Positions 17,509 through 26,403 of a stretch of DNA of 64,000 bases are shown here, in pieces; position 1 is the first letter of the stretch; the number at the start of each line of letters is the position of its first letter. The DNA comes from JABDII01 sp963815325 (lineage in GTDB: Bacteria > Gemmatimonadota > Gemmatimonadetes > Gemmatimonadales > GWC2-71-9), in assembly GCA_963815325.1 (NCBI GenBank), contig CAWFGG010000001.1, forward strand, positions 62,001-126,000, in the 5' to 3' direction. The notes under the pieces were generated by a model that was not told where the DNA came from, made no database searches, and was given only the letters and a program-made list of their open reading frames with translations. A program made the translations under genes and the position numbers.

Positions 17509-18447
17509 CTATTCCCTACTCGCTCTCATTGCCTTCGGATCCCACGTCTTGGCATGGGGCTGGTAGGTGGTCTTCTCGGCCCAGCCCTCGCGGCGGATCC
17601 ATTCTTCGAGCGACGTCAGCGAGACCTCCGGGAAGGTCCGGCCAAGTGCCGGAATGTCGGCCTGATAGCCATGCCGATTGAACCACTTGTACATGAGTGC
17701 CACGTCCGGGCCGGCGCTGACCCGGAGGAGGAGGAGGGGAATCCGGGTGAACTTGACCGGCCGGTCCATGACCCGGCCGAACGTGGCGGCGACTTCGAGG
17801 TTGGTCACCTCATCGCCCGCGATCTCGTAGGCCTGGCCCAGCATCTCGTCGCCGCGTTCGAACACGGCCGCGGCGAACGCCCCGATGTCATCCACGGCAA
17901 TTAGTTGATAGGGCTTGTCCGCGCGCACCCCGTCGAGCAGGCGACCCTTGAGGATCCCCTTCTCGACCTGGGCCATGTAGTAGTTCTCCATGAACGAGAC
18001 CGGGCGGAGGATCGTCGCCGGCAGGTTCAGTTTCCGGATGTACTGCTCCAGCACCCACTTGGTCTCGAAATGGGGAACGCCAGAACTTCGCTCGGCGCCA
18101 CCAACCGATGAGTACACAAAATGCTTTACCCCGGCCTGCTTCGCCGCTTCCGCCAGCGTCCGCCCCTGGCGGACTTCGCCCTCGAGGCCCGCCGTCCACC
18201 ATTCCTGCAGACTGAAGACGCCGTACACACCGTCGACGGCCCGCGCGACCGACGCAGGGTCGTCGAGGTCTCCACGGACAACCTCCGCCCCGCGCTCGGC
18301 CAGCGCACGCGCGGCCGCTTTGTCGGGGTTTCGGGTCAAGGCCCGGACCGGCCAGCCGCGCTCGAGCAGCCGGCGCGCCGTGGCACCACCCTGCCGACCG
18401 GTGGCGCCGGTAACGAGGATGGGACCACGATCCTGACTCAAAAGCAC
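17509..18447 (-). CDS. NmrA/HSCARG-like NAD(P)-binding protein
   Basis: 312 residues. The N-terminal Rossmann motif GATGRQGGATARRL, the LTRNPDK segment after strand 2 and the VVRGDLDDPASV acidic loop identify the atypical SDR family with NmrA-like, NAD(P)H-binding members. A YSSVGGAERSSGVPHFETKW region takes the place of the YxxxK active site. Such proteins act as redox sensors or quinone/NADPH oxidoreductases; which one is not clear. A second, shorter NmrA/QOR2-like gene lies at 40641-41504. It is a single gene. Confidence 0.85.
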   Translation of the reverse strand: MLLSQDRGPILVTGATGRQGGATARRLLERGWPVRALTRNPDKAAARALAERGAEVVRGDLDDPASVARAVDGVYGVFSLQEWWTAGLEGEVRQGRTLAEAAKQAGVKHFVYSSVGGAERSSGVPHFETKWVLEQYIRKLNLPATILRPVSFMENYYMAQVEKGILKGRLLDGVRADKPYQLIAVDDIGAFAAAVFERGDEMLGQAYEIAGDEVTNLEVAATFGRVMDRPVKFTRIPLLLLRVSAGPDVALMYKWFNRHGYQADIPALGRTFPEVSLTSLEEWIRREGWAEKTTYQPHAKTWDPKAMRASRE

Positions 18448-18610
18448 ACTCCGATAAGGTGCGGCGAGAAATCGATTCGGGCCGCTGTTATCAGCCGTCG
18501 GCTATCGGTCTGCACAGGCAGCCAATGCCTAATCGTCGCTTGCTTGGGGCCAGAGACTTCCCGACCGCCTACTTCCTATTTCCTCCTCCCTACATCCTGC
18601 TTCCTTCTCT

Positions 18611-19099
18611 TCACATCGCCGGTTCCGGTGCATCGGTGTTCCAGATGTCGCTGATGCAGAGCCACGAGCCGTCGGCCTGGCGCTCATAGATCGCGTGCCA
18701 CTTCCCGACCATGTTCGTCAGCTGGCCCTCGGCCGGGCCGATGTCGAAGGTGTAGGAGCCTCGCGCATAGGCCAGATTCCCCTGGCCGTCGATCAGCTGG
18801 GGCATGAGCGTGAGCTTGGTGACCGCCGGCAGGGTCTCGGCCGATGCCAGGATGGCGTTCTTCCCTTGATACATGGGTTGGTTGGGCGGCATCCGGACCG
18901 CATCGTCGGCGTAGTATGTGATGTAGGTGGCCCAGTCCTGGGCGGTCACGGTCGCGCCGTAGTTGTCCAGCATGCCGCGGATGGCTACCATGTCTTGCTC
19001 GCTCAGTGCGGCGGGTGCGGCCGGAGCCTCGGCGGCCGGCTGGCAGGCGGCTGCGGTCAGCCCGAGGGCTAGGGTTACGAGGAGACTGCGCGGGAACAT
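18611..19099 (-). CDS. Lipoprotein with SnoaL/DUF4440-like fold
   Basis: 162 residues. The signal peptide with lipobox LTAAACQ is followed by an Ala/Pro linker and an NTF2-like domain: MVAIRGMLDNYGATVTAQDWATYITYYADDAVRMPPN, then GKWHAIYERQADGSWLCISDIWN. This is the pattern of DUF4440/SnoaL-type ketosteroid-isomerase-like proteins, often of unknown role. GGAGG precedes the ATG. The protein is probably anchored in the periplasm. CTATTGG repeats lie immediately upstream. Confidence 0.85.
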   Translation of the reverse strand: MFPRSLLVTLALGLTAAACQPAAEAPAAPAALSEQDMVAIRGMLDNYGATVTAQDWATYITYYADDAVRMPPNQPMYQGKNAILASAETLPAVTKLTLMPQLIDGQGNLAYARGSYTFDIGPAEGQLTNMVGKWHAIYERQADGSWLCISDIWNTDAPEPAM

Positions 19100-19121
19100 A
19101 GGAACCTCCTGAAGGGTTACG

Positions 19122-19160
19122 GGTGATTGGCTATTGGCTATTGGCTATTGGCTATTGGCA
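19122..19160. repeat. CTATTGG heptamer array
   Basis: Five tandem copies of TTGGCTA follow directly after the ribosome binding region of the lipoprotein gene, so they lie in its 5' flank. Confidence 0.85.
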
Positions 19161-19223
19161 AGGCGCAATCTACCCGGGGGTGCCGATTCCGCCAGCATCT
19201 AGAGCGACGCATAGAGTTACCGG

Positions 19224-19310
19224 AATCGACTCCTTACTCCTTACTCCTTACTCCTCACTCCCCGCGTCCTACACCCTACCTCCCTACCTCCCTACCTCCT
19301 ACCTCCTGCT
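19224..19310. repeat. ACTCCTT heptamers followed by CTACCTCC octamers
   Basis: Four or five copies of TTACTCC run into CTCCCTACC / CTACCTCC words, a pure pyrimidine tract next to the end of the DUF2177 gene. No gene is visible between it and 19122. Confidence 0.8.
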
Positions 19311-19311
19311 T

Positions 19312-19719
19312 CTATGCCATCCACCCCGCGATCTTGTATCCCGCCCCCGCCACGACGGCCGTCAGCACGAATCCCCACACCATGTCGACCACCGCGACGA
19401 TCGGCGGGAAGCCTCTGAGCGTCGCCAGGTTGGTCAGGTCGTAGGTGGCGTAGGCAATCAGGCCGAACAGCCCGCCGAGCAGCACGGCGTACCGGAAGGA
19501 CGCACGCTCGAGCGCGGGGAGGACGGCGAACAGGAGAACACCGCCCACAAAGATCAGATAGAACAGGAGTGCAGCACCCCAGCGCACATCGGGACGCAGC
19601 AGGTCGCCGAGATGCCGCTGATAGAATCCCTTGGCCAGGACGCCCAGCCACACCATGTCGATGGCCAGGAACACGACGAGGCTTGCGAAGTAGAGCTTGA
19701 CGAACGCGGCGATGGTCAT
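19312..19719 (-). CDS. DUF2177 family membrane protein
   Basis: 135 residues with four hydrophobic helices. KLYFASLVVFLAIDMVWLGVLAKGFYQRHLGDLL and the ATYDLTNLATLRGFPP motif are characteristic of the DUF2177 family. Function is unknown for the family. The conserved Asp in IDMVWLG and YDLTNLATL suggests an active or ion-binding site within the membrane. It is a single gene, flanked downstream by pyrimidine repeats. Confidence 0.9.
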   Translation of the reverse strand: MTIAAFVKLYFASLVVFLAIDMVWLGVLAKGFYQRHLGDLLRPDVRWGAALLFYLIFVGGVLLFAVLPALERASFRYAVLLGGLFGLIAYATYDLTNLATLRGFPPIVAVVDMVWGFVLTAVVAGAGYKIAGWMA

Positions 19720-19851
19720 TGGGCGCCCTCGGTGGAATGGGGGTCGGACAACGTCATGCTGGATCTGGCAGCGAATGCTTTACCGTGCGCCAAATGCAAA
19801 GCGCGCGCACGACCGGGGGGCCGAACGCGCGCCTGTGACCTGCTCGCCGAG

Positions 19852-21423
19852 TTAGCGCGCGGCGACCTTGAGTTGCGTCAGGGTCTCCGGCGCGGCGTTC
19901 GCCTCGGTGGACTTGAGGTACGCATGCGGGTCGTGCATGATCGCGCCCTCGGGGAGGTAACGATAGAGCGGCCCCAATTCGGACTCGATCCGTTTCTGAT
20001 AGAACGTGGGCAGCTGATCGGAGTCTCCGTCCATGAACCGGCGCACGGTTATGTCGCTCTGCAGCATCTGCTGAATCCCGGTGTGGTAGCGAATCCGGCC
20101 GTTCCCTTCGGACGACAGAGCCCGTACCAGGTTCATCCAGCGTGATGTGAACGCCTTCGTCGCGACGAACCGACGCGCGTTGGCCCGCGCGGTGAACGAG
20201 TACTTGGTCACGTCGACCACGTGATCGTAGAATTCCGGCCACTTGTAGTGCTGCGGCCGCACGTTCATCGCATGGTTGTTGTTGAGGAATATGAACGGGA
20301 ACGGCACGATTCGGTCAGCACGCTGATACTCGAGATTGAGCGGCGCCGCGCGACCGAACGCGGACAGGAGCGAGTACGCCGGGAACGCGCCCGGCGCCAG
20401 GTCGAGAAACCGCTTGGTGAGCTCGAACGGCTCGGCGCCCTCGTCCGAATCCATCCCCATCACGAAGTTGGTCTGCACGTACGGGATGTACCGAAGGACC
20501 ATATTGATGTGCTCGGCGACTTGGGTAACCTTCTCCATCCCGGTTCGCCGGGTCTTCGACTTGTTCCCCAGGTCATACCACGACTCGATCCCCGGCAGCA
20601 TGGCGCCGAACCCGTTCTTCTTGAGACGCGCCAAGTGCGGCTCGGAGAGAAGCGAGAGGCTGCTCTCCGCGACGTGCCGCATCCGGCCGGGCGGAACGGC
20701 AGCCTCGATCGCGTCCATGTAGTCGTTGAACCGCACCCCGAAATTCGGGTCGTGCCAACCCACGATGGGACGCTTGAACTTGGTCAGGAGAAACCGCAGA
20801 TCGTCCTGCAGTTGCTCGAAGCCGAGTGGCTGATAGGGCACGGTAGAGTCGATGCAGAAGCTGCAAGTGTAGGGGCAGCCGAGGCTGCCGATCATCGGGA
20901 CGATCTTGATGGTCGGGGCCTTCTTGAGCGTCGCGTCGACGAACTTCCAGCGTTCTTCGAGGCCGGGCAATTCGGCCGGCTGGTTTGGAGCAGACAGCCA
21001 GCGTCCGTAGGGGCGGTGCGGTGCGTGATCTCGCAGCACCTCATCGACCGTGGTCTTGTCGGTGAAGCCCAGCACGTAGTCGAAGTACTTCCGTGCGTCC
21101 TCCGGATAGCACCGTGCGTGCGGGCCACCGAGCACGGTGACGGCGCCGCGCTGCCGGAACAGATTGCTCAGAGCGTATGCCAAGAACGCTGATTGCGTGA
21201 AGGCACCGATGAATACCAGATCGAGATCGGCCGGCAGCTCGGACACCAGGTCTTCCATGCCGGTGTAACAGACAAAATGGACCTCGGCCCCGGCCTCTTC
21301 GCACCACACGCCGAGCACCTGGGGCATGATGCTCGCCAGGTTCGCGTTCATCACGCGGCCATACAGCGAAGGATTGGGACTCTTGGTGACCAAGTCGATG
21401 ATGCCGACGCGGAGCTGCTTCAT
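19852..21423 (-). CDS. B12-binding-domain radical SAM protein
   Basis: 523 residues. An N-terminal cobalamin-binding-like domain (to about residue 165) precedes the radical SAM core with CPYTCSFC (about residues 184-191) binding the [4Fe-4S] cluster. GIESWYDLGNKSKTRRTG and FVMGMDSDEGAEPF fit the later barrel strands of B12-dependent radical SAM proteins. The usual DxHxxG corrinoid motif is not evident, so cobalamin may be bound base-on or not at all. The substrate is unknown; relatives act in methylation or rearrangement. No biosynthetic neighbours indicate a pathway. Confidence 0.82.
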   Translation of the reverse strand: MKQLRVGIIDLVTKSPNPSLYGRVMNANLASIMPQVLGVWCEEAGAEVHFVCYTGMEDLVSELPADLDLVFIGAFTQSAFLAYALSNLFRQRGAVTVLGGPHARCYPEDARKYFDYVLGFTDKTTVDEVLRDHAPHRPYGRWLSAPNQPAELPGLEERWKFVDATLKKAPTIKIVPMIGSLGCPYTCSFCIDSTVPYQPLGFEQLQDDLRFLLTKFKRPIVGWHDPNFGVRFNDYMDAIEAAVPPGRMRHVAESSLSLLSEPHLARLKKNGFGAMLPGIESWYDLGNKSKTRRTGMEKVTQVAEHINMVLRYIPYVQTNFVMGMDSDEGAEPFELTKRFLDLAPGAFPAYSLLSAFGRAAPLNLEYQRADRIVPFPFIFLNNNHAMNVRPQHYKWPEFYDHVVDVTKYSFTARANARRFVATKAFTSRWMNLVRALSSEGNGRIRYHTGIQQMLQSDITVRRFMDGDSDQLPTFYQKRIESELGPLYRYLPEGAIMHDPHAYLKSTEANAAPETLTQLKVAAR

Positions 21424-21581
21424 GAAACCTTTCTATGGAAAAAGGTGTGCGGCGCACCTTGTGTGCGTCACCACACCCATCCACACGTGTTCCAGCGAGC
21501 GTTGGGACGGCGAGCCCCTGCTGTGCAGGGCGCCGGGAGAGCGGTACAGCTCCTCAGGATCGGAAGGTTCGAGGAAGATAA

Positions 21582-21602
21582 GGCCGGGTGCGGCACCCGG
21601 CT
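21582..21602 (-). terminator. Terminator hairpin after the dienelactone hydrolase gene
   Basis: A perfect 8-bp stem GCCGGGTG / CACCCGGC with a 3-base loop is followed on the minus strand by CTTATCTTCC. It lies 43 bases past the hydrolase stop. Confidence 0.65.
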
Positions 21603-21644
21603 AGTCTGGTCACGCGGAGGTCACAAAAGAGCACGCGGCCGGCA

Positions 21645-22484
21645 CTACTTCTCGAGCGTCTCCTTCAAGAAGGCGACGGTGCGGGCCCACGCCTCCTGGC
21701 TGGCCTGAAGGTTGGCTCCGTTGCGCTCCTGCTGAGCCCGTAGGAATCCGTGGCCGGCTCCGTCGTAAGTAATTGCTTCATAGGACTTTCCCAGGCTCAC
21801 CATCGCTTGTCTGGTAGGGGCGATATCGGCGTTGACCCGGGCATCATCCCCGCCGTAGTTCCCAAGGACCCGGGCGTTGACTCGGGCCAGCGCGTCCGGG
21901 CCTGGTGAGCTCCCGTAGTACACCACCGCGGCCTCGAGCTCCGGAAACGCGGTCGCGAAATCGAAGCTCCGCCGGCCGCCCCAGCAGAAGCCGATGCTCC
22001 CTACGCGGCTGGTGGCCGCAGGCAGCGAGGTGCCGAATACCGCGGCGGCCTCGAGGCGCCGCGCAACCTCATCACTCTCCAGGCCCCGGATCAGCCGGAC
22101 CGCACCCTGACGGTCGACCGACTCGCTGCCGCCACCATCCGGTCCCTTGCCACTCAAGAGGTCGGGCGCCACGGCGACGAACCCTTCCGCGGCCAGCTGG
22201 TCAGCGACGCCACGGACCCAATCGGTGAGCCCATAGATCTCGTGTATCACGATGACGACGGGCGCAGGGTCGGGCCGTTCCGGGTAGACCACCCACGCCG
22301 TCACGCTATCGCCGCTCCCGGCATCGTACTTCACCCATTCGCCATGCCGGGGCGAGGCATCGAGCCTCGCCTTGGCGCCCGCCTCATCGGCGGGAAGTTC
22401 AATCTGCGCCGCGCTCGGAGTTGGAGCCGCGAAGATCGCCAGGGTCGTGACAAGGGCAACGGAGAATTTCGGGAAGAGGGGCAT
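21645..22484 (-). CDS. Secreted dienelactone hydrolase family protein
   Basis: 279 residues from ATG 22484, chosen over a GTG eight codons upstream because the ATG starts a normal signal peptide (MPLFPKFSVALVTTLAIF, cleavage after SAA). The alpha/beta hydrolase core has VIHEIYGLTDWVRGVADQLA, the nucleophile elbow GFCWGGR with Cys, and the late His motif GAGHGFL. Cys-type nucleophiles are typical of dienelactone hydrolases, but most members have other ester or acyl substrates. The protein is probably periplasmic and is transcribed alone, with a terminator downstream. Confidence 0.88.
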   Translation of the reverse strand: MPLFPKFSVALVTTLAIFAAPTPSAAQIELPADEAGAKARLDASPRHGEWVKYDAGSGDSVTAWVVYPERPDPAPVVIVIHEIYGLTDWVRGVADQLAAEGFVAVAPDLLSGKGPDGGGSESVDRQGAVRLIRGLESDEVARRLEAAAVFGTSLPAATSRVGSIGFCWGGRRSFDFATAFPELEAAVVYYGSSPGPDALARVNARVLGNYGGDDARVNADIAPTRQAMVSLGKSYEAITYDGAGHGFLRAQQERNGANLQASQEAWARTVAFLKETLEK

Positions 22485-22640
22485 GATGGGTTTTCCGGTT
22501 TGAGGCACAGTAGAGAGATAGCTGCGGGTTCGAATGCTATCGGCTATCAGCTATCGGTCCTTAGGGTCGGCGTTGCAGAGACTGATAGCAGATAGCCGGT
22601 GGCGTTGTAGGGGTCCTTCCCTCCATCCACCGGTTAGCTG

Positions 22641-23630
22641 TTAGTTGCCCACTCGCAAAACCGCCGCTCCCCTGACCCGGCCAGCCCTGAGATTGTCCAA
22701 TGCCTGCTGGGCCGCGGAAAGGGGATACGGTTCCGTCTCCGTGCGAACCGGCACCCTCGGGGCGAGCGCCAGGAACTCCTCGCCATCCTGACGGGTCAGG
22801 TTGGCCACCGACCGCACCACGCGCTCACCCCAGAGGATCTCGTAGGGGAAAGACGGGATGTCGCTCATGTGGATTCCCGCGCACACCACGGTTCCGCCCT
22901 TGGACACGGCACGCAACGCCGCCGGCACGAGGCCACCGACCGGAGCGAAGAGGATCGCGGCATCGAGCGGCTCGGGTGGCTGCGAGCCGGACGCACCGGC
23001 CCATTCCGCGCCGAGCTCACCGGCAAAACGCTGAGCTTCGGTATCTCCCGCGCGGGTGAATGCGAAGACCCGGCGTCCCTGGTGCCGCGCCACCTGGGCC
23101 ACGATGTGTGCCGCCGCGCCGAACCCGTAGAGCCCGAGGCGCTCGGCATCGCCGGCCGCGACCAGCGACCGATACCCGATCAGACCGGCGCAGAGAAGTG
23201 GTGCCGCCTCCACATCGGAAGGCCCCTCGGGAATCGGGAAGCAAAACCGCTCGTCTGCCACCGTGTACTCGGCGTAACCGCCGTCGATCTGGTAGCCGGT
23301 AAACCGTGCAGCATCACACAGATTCTCGCGGCCGGTCGTACAGTACCGGCAGCTGCCGCAGGTCCAGCCGAGCCAGGGAACACCGACCCGTTGACCCGCG
23401 GCGAAGCGCGCGACGCCCGCCCCGACCTCTGCGACCCGGCCCACGATCTCGTGGCCGAGTATCAGGGGGAGCTTGGGCTCGGTCAAATCGCCGTCGAGCA
23501 CGTGGAGATCGGTGCGGCAGACGCCGCAGGCGTGAACCTCGATGAGGACCTGATGGGGACTCGGCTCCGGCCGGGGCACCTCGGCCTCACGCAACGCCCG
23601 CCCGGGGCCGTCGAACAGCATGGCGCGCAT
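22641..23630 (-). CDS. Zinc-dependent alcohol dehydrogenase (MDR)
   Basis: 329 residues. The catalytic zinc site is HACGVCRTDLHV and GHEIVGRV; the structural zinc site has four Cys (CGSCRYCTTGRENLC). The dinucleotide site is LGLYGFGAAAHIVAQVA, slightly changed from GxGxxG. The overall match is to the AdhP/YjgB-like NAD(P)-dependent alcohol dehydrogenases that oxidise primary alcohols or reduce aldehydes. The gene is single; upstream lies an octamer tandem array and downstream a short repeat-like region. Confidence 0.9.
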   Translation of the reverse strand: MRAMLFDGPGRALREAEVPRPEPSPHQVLIEVHACGVCRTDLHVLDGDLTEPKLPLILGHEIVGRVAEVGAGVARFAAGQRVGVPWLGWTCGSCRYCTTGRENLCDAARFTGYQIDGGYAEYTVADERFCFPIPEGPSDVEAAPLLCAGLIGYRSLVAAGDAERLGLYGFGAAAHIVAQVARHQGRRVFAFTRAGDTEAQRFAGELGAEWAGASGSQPPEPLDAAILFAPVGGLVPAALRAVSKGGTVVCAGIHMSDIPSFPYEILWGERVVRSVANLTRQDGEEFLALAPRVPVRTETEPYPLSAAQQALDNLRAGRVRGAAVLRVGN

Positions 23631-23649
23631 GGCTTCAAGATGGGGTGGC

Positions 23650-23745
23650 GGCTGGAAGGCTGGAAGGCTGGAAGGCGGGAAGGCGGGAAGGCGGGAAGAC
23701 GGGAAGACGGGAAGACGGGAAGACGGGAAGACGGGAAGACGGGCC
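23650..23745. repeat. Octamer tandem array (CTGGAAGG, CGGGAAGG, CGGGAAGA)
   Basis: About twelve octamers run head to tail: three CTGGAAGG, three or four CGGGAAGG, then five or six of the form ACGGGAAG. Drift between blocks shows expansion by slippage. The 23631-23940 gap holds this array and the short tract TTACCGAC at about 23785-23800; no gene is seen in it. Confidence 0.9.
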
Positions 23746-23940
23746 GGAAGCTACTCGATCACCACCTCCTGCCTTCCCCTCCTACCGAACTTACCGACTT
23801 ACCGACTGCCACAAGGCGTTACCTTGGTACCCACAAGGATCCCGTTTCCCCAGACTTGCCGGCGATCATATCCTCACCTGAGGGTCTGGGGCACAACGGG
23901 GTCGGCACCAGCTCACCAACCCCGAGAAAGGCCGAGTCCG

Positions 23941-25323
23941 ATGTTCGCACGCAGTGTGTATGAGAATCGTCGCAGTGTCCTGGCATCCAAATTTGACGGC
24001 GGTCTGCTGCTCTTTCCGGGCCACGTTGAGAGCCCGATGAACTTTGCCGACAACTGCTTCCCGTTTCGGCAAGACAGCACGTTTCTCTACTACTTCGGGC
24101 TCGACCAGCCTGCCCTGACCGCAGTCATCGACGTTGACACCGGTGCCGCGACGATCTTCGGCGACGAGCTTTCGATCGATCACATCGTGTGGATGGGCGA
24201 CATGCCGACTCTGGCCGCGCGGGCGGAAATGGTCGGTGTTACGGACACCAGACCGGCTGATGGTCTACGAAACACCGTTCGGAGCGCTGTCACCGGAGGC
24301 AGGGACGTTCGTCTTTTGCCGCCCTACCGCGCCGACACGACCGTGTTGTTGGCCGACCTGTTGGATGTCGCTCCATCCGCCGTGAGTGGGAGAGCGGCAG
24401 AGGATTTCATCTGGGCTGTAGTCAATCAGCGATCGGTCAAATCCGCAGAAGAAGTGGTGGAGTTGGACCGGGCGGTAGAAATCTCAGTGGCTATGCATGA
24501 CGCGGCAATTCGGATGGCTCGACCGGGCATGGTCGAAGCAGAGATTGCCGCCGAGGTCGGGCGCATCGCCGTGGCAGCGGGAGGGCGTCTGAGTTTCCCC
24601 GTCATCGCCACGATTCACGGTGAGATCCTACACAATCACGACTACAGCCACACGCTGTCGGACGGTGACCTTTTCCTCCTCGATACCGGAGCGGAAACCG
24701 CGCTCGGTTATGCCGGCGACCTCTCGTCCACATTTCCCGTGAGTCCCCGGTTCAACGACCGGCAGAAGGCGATCTACGAACTTCAGGTTGCAGCGCAAAA
24801 CCATGCAGTAGACGCGCTGGCCCCCGGGGTCCCCTATCGCGATGTCCACTTCGGTGCCGCCCGGGTGATCTTCGACGGCCTGAAAGCCATGGGAATCATG
24901 AAGGGCGACACCGAGGAGGCCCTGGCAGCGGGCGCCCACGCGATGGTTCTGCCCTGTGGGACCGGTCACATGATGGGGCTCGACGTGCACGATATGGAAA
25001 ACCTGGGCGAGGTGTACGTGGGGTACGCGGGTCAGCCCAAGAGCACCCAGTTCGGTTTGAAATCACTCCGCTTGGCACGTGAATTGGAGCCGGGTTTCGT
25101 GGTCACCGTCGAGCCCGGGATCTACTTCATTCCCCAACTCATGGACCTCTGGCGTTCCCAGGGCCTTCACACCGATTTCATCGACTACGACGAGTTGGAC
25201 AGGTGGCGTGATTTCGGTGGTGTCCGGAACGAGGAGGATTACTTGATCACTCCGGACGGGGCCCGAAGGTTGGGGCCCCCCAAGCCGATGACGGTCGCTG
25301 AGATCGAGGAACGACGGGGGTAG
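23941..25323 (+). CDS. Xaa-Pro aminopeptidase (M24B)
   Basis: 460 residues from ATG 23941; the frame is open upstream through the octamer array, but family alignment starts at MFARSVYENRR. The N-terminal creatinase-like domain is followed by the pita-bread metallopeptidase with metal ligands in FLLDTGAETALGYAGDLSSTFPV (two Asp), the GTGHMMGLDVHD His, and two Glu in TVEPGIYFIP and the C-terminal part. It removes N-terminal residues before proline. GC content looks lower than in neighbours, and similar short tracts flank the gene on both sides. Terminator follows. Confidence 0.93.
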   Translation: MFARSVYENRRSVLASKFDGGLLLFPGHVESPMNFADNCFPFRQDSTFLYYFGLDQPALTAVIDVDTGAATIFGDELSIDHIVWMGDMPTLAARAEMVGVTDTRPADGLRNTVRSAVTGGRDVRLLPPYRADTTVLLADLLDVAPSAVSGRAAEDFIWAVVNQRSVKSAEEVVELDRAVEISVAMHDAAIRMARPGMVEAEIAAEVGRIAVAAGGRLSFPVIATIHGEILHNHDYSHTLSDGDLFLLDTGAETALGYAGDLSSTFPVSPRFNDRQKAIYELQVAAQNHAVDALAPGVPYRDVHFGAARVIFDGLKAMGIMKGDTEEALAAGAHAMVLPCGTGHMMGLDVHDMENLGEVYVGYAGQPKSTQFGLKSLRLARELEPGFVVTVEPGIYFIPQLMDLWRSQGLHTDFIDYDELDRWRDFGGVRNEEDYLITPDGARRLGPPKPMTVAEIEERRG

Positions 25324-25334
25324 CCAAGCCTTTG

Positions 25335-25368
25335 TGCCGTTGGGCCCCCCAAGGGGGCCCCAACGGCA
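25335..25368 (+). terminator. Strong terminator hairpin after the M24 peptidase
   Basis: TGCCGTTGGGCCCCCC pairs with GGGGGCCCCAACGGCA around a 2-base loop, with one bulge. It lies 12 bases past the stop. No T run follows. Confidence 0.65.
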
Positions 25369-25552
25369 AGGCAACTGGTGTTGGCCGGCGCTGGGTGGCA
25401 TGCAAATCCGCGTGCGTGCTGCTGCATCGTCGGGGGATTCCCGTTCGGCGACTCGCCATCGGAATCGCCTTGCGACAGTGCGTACCGAATTCAGATGCCC
25501 CAGAACCAGTATCGACTCTTCCCGCCTTCCCCTCCTACCGACTTACCGACTG

Positions 25553-26239
25553 CTATTCATGCTTCTCGTCGTGTTCCTTCTCATGCTCCTGGGCCTTGTC
25601 GTGATCCATGTCATGGTCCTTTTCATGGTCCATGGCATGATGGCCGGGGAAGTTCGCGTCGTGCATCACCTCTTCGGCCTGCTTCACGTGCCGCTCAGTG
25701 TGGTACGCCAGGAAGGCGAGCCATTGCTCCCCATCCATCATGCCGAAGGCGGGGTGCGGCAACACGTGACCGTGCACGTCGGCGTCACCCTTGACGAACT
25801 CGATGATGGCCTTCCGATTGGCTTCAAAGGCCTCGCGCCAGGCCGCCGGGGTCGTCCAGCGACCCGTGGGCGTAAACCCTTCAGGCGCTTTGAACTTGGC
25901 GCTCCGGTCCCGCATGATGGCCGCGATCTGCGTCACGGGCATCGCAGCCTTCTCCGAGAGACTGGTCGTTGATTCGTTGAAGGGCCCCTTCAACGCCTCC
26001 AAGATGCCCTGTTCCGTGACCAGAATGTGCTCGGCCACCTCGCCGAGGGACCAGCGATCCGGGGCCGGCTTCCAGTTCCACTCCTCGCCGGGGTGATGCT
26101 CGCTTGCGTGCATGAGCTTCTCGCCGGTCATCTTGAGCGACTCCAGAATCGGCTCCCGCTCGGCCGGGGTGAGGGCCTGTCCTTGGAGCAGTGCAGGCAC
26201 CAGAGCCAGCACAGCGGTCGAGAGAATGCGTTTCATCAT
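25553..26239 (-). CDS. Secreted DinB-family protein with His/Asp-rich tail
   Basis: 228 residues from ATG 26239 (a second ATG follows directly). The signal peptide ILSTAVLALVPALLQGQ is cleaved near residue 21. The body is a DinB four-helix bundle: WNWKPAPDRWSLGEVAEHILVTEQ and WLAFLAYHTERHVKQAEEVM, the latter with the conserved metal-binding His pair. The last ~30 residues are almost entirely His, Asp, Glu, Lys (HHAMDHEKDHDMDHDK), a likely metal-binding tail. Cytosolic DinB proteins use bacillithiol or mycothiol; an exported one with a metal tail is different and its role is unknown. Confidence 0.85.
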   Translation of the reverse strand: MMKRILSTAVLALVPALLQGQALTPAEREPILESLKMTGEKLMHASEHHPGEEWNWKPAPDRWSLGEVAEHILVTEQGILEALKGPFNESTTSLSEKAAMPVTQIAAIMRDRSAKFKAPEGFTPTGRWTTPAAWREAFEANRKAIIEFVKGDADVHGHVLPHPAFGMMDGEQWLAFLAYHTERHVKQAEEVMHDANFPGHHAMDHEKDHDMDHDKAQEHEKEHDEKHE

Positions 26240-26403
26240 GTGGTCAGCCTCTACAAAAGGGTGGGTCGGTAGCGGAGAAAAATACCCGGTCGGTCGGCTA
26301 CGGGATAGGAACACCTACGAAGAGAGGACGCCCGGGTTTCCGATCGGGGCACCATGGCCGCCACCCCTGGCTCCGTTAGAATACGGAGGGCCTACTAGGA
26401 GAG

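Noticed and set aside
23620..23940. N-terminal extension of the M24 peptidase through the octamer array
   Set aside because: The extra 107 residues are repeated Lys/Gly/Arg-rich translation of the DNA repeat; the peptidase family begins at ATG 23941.
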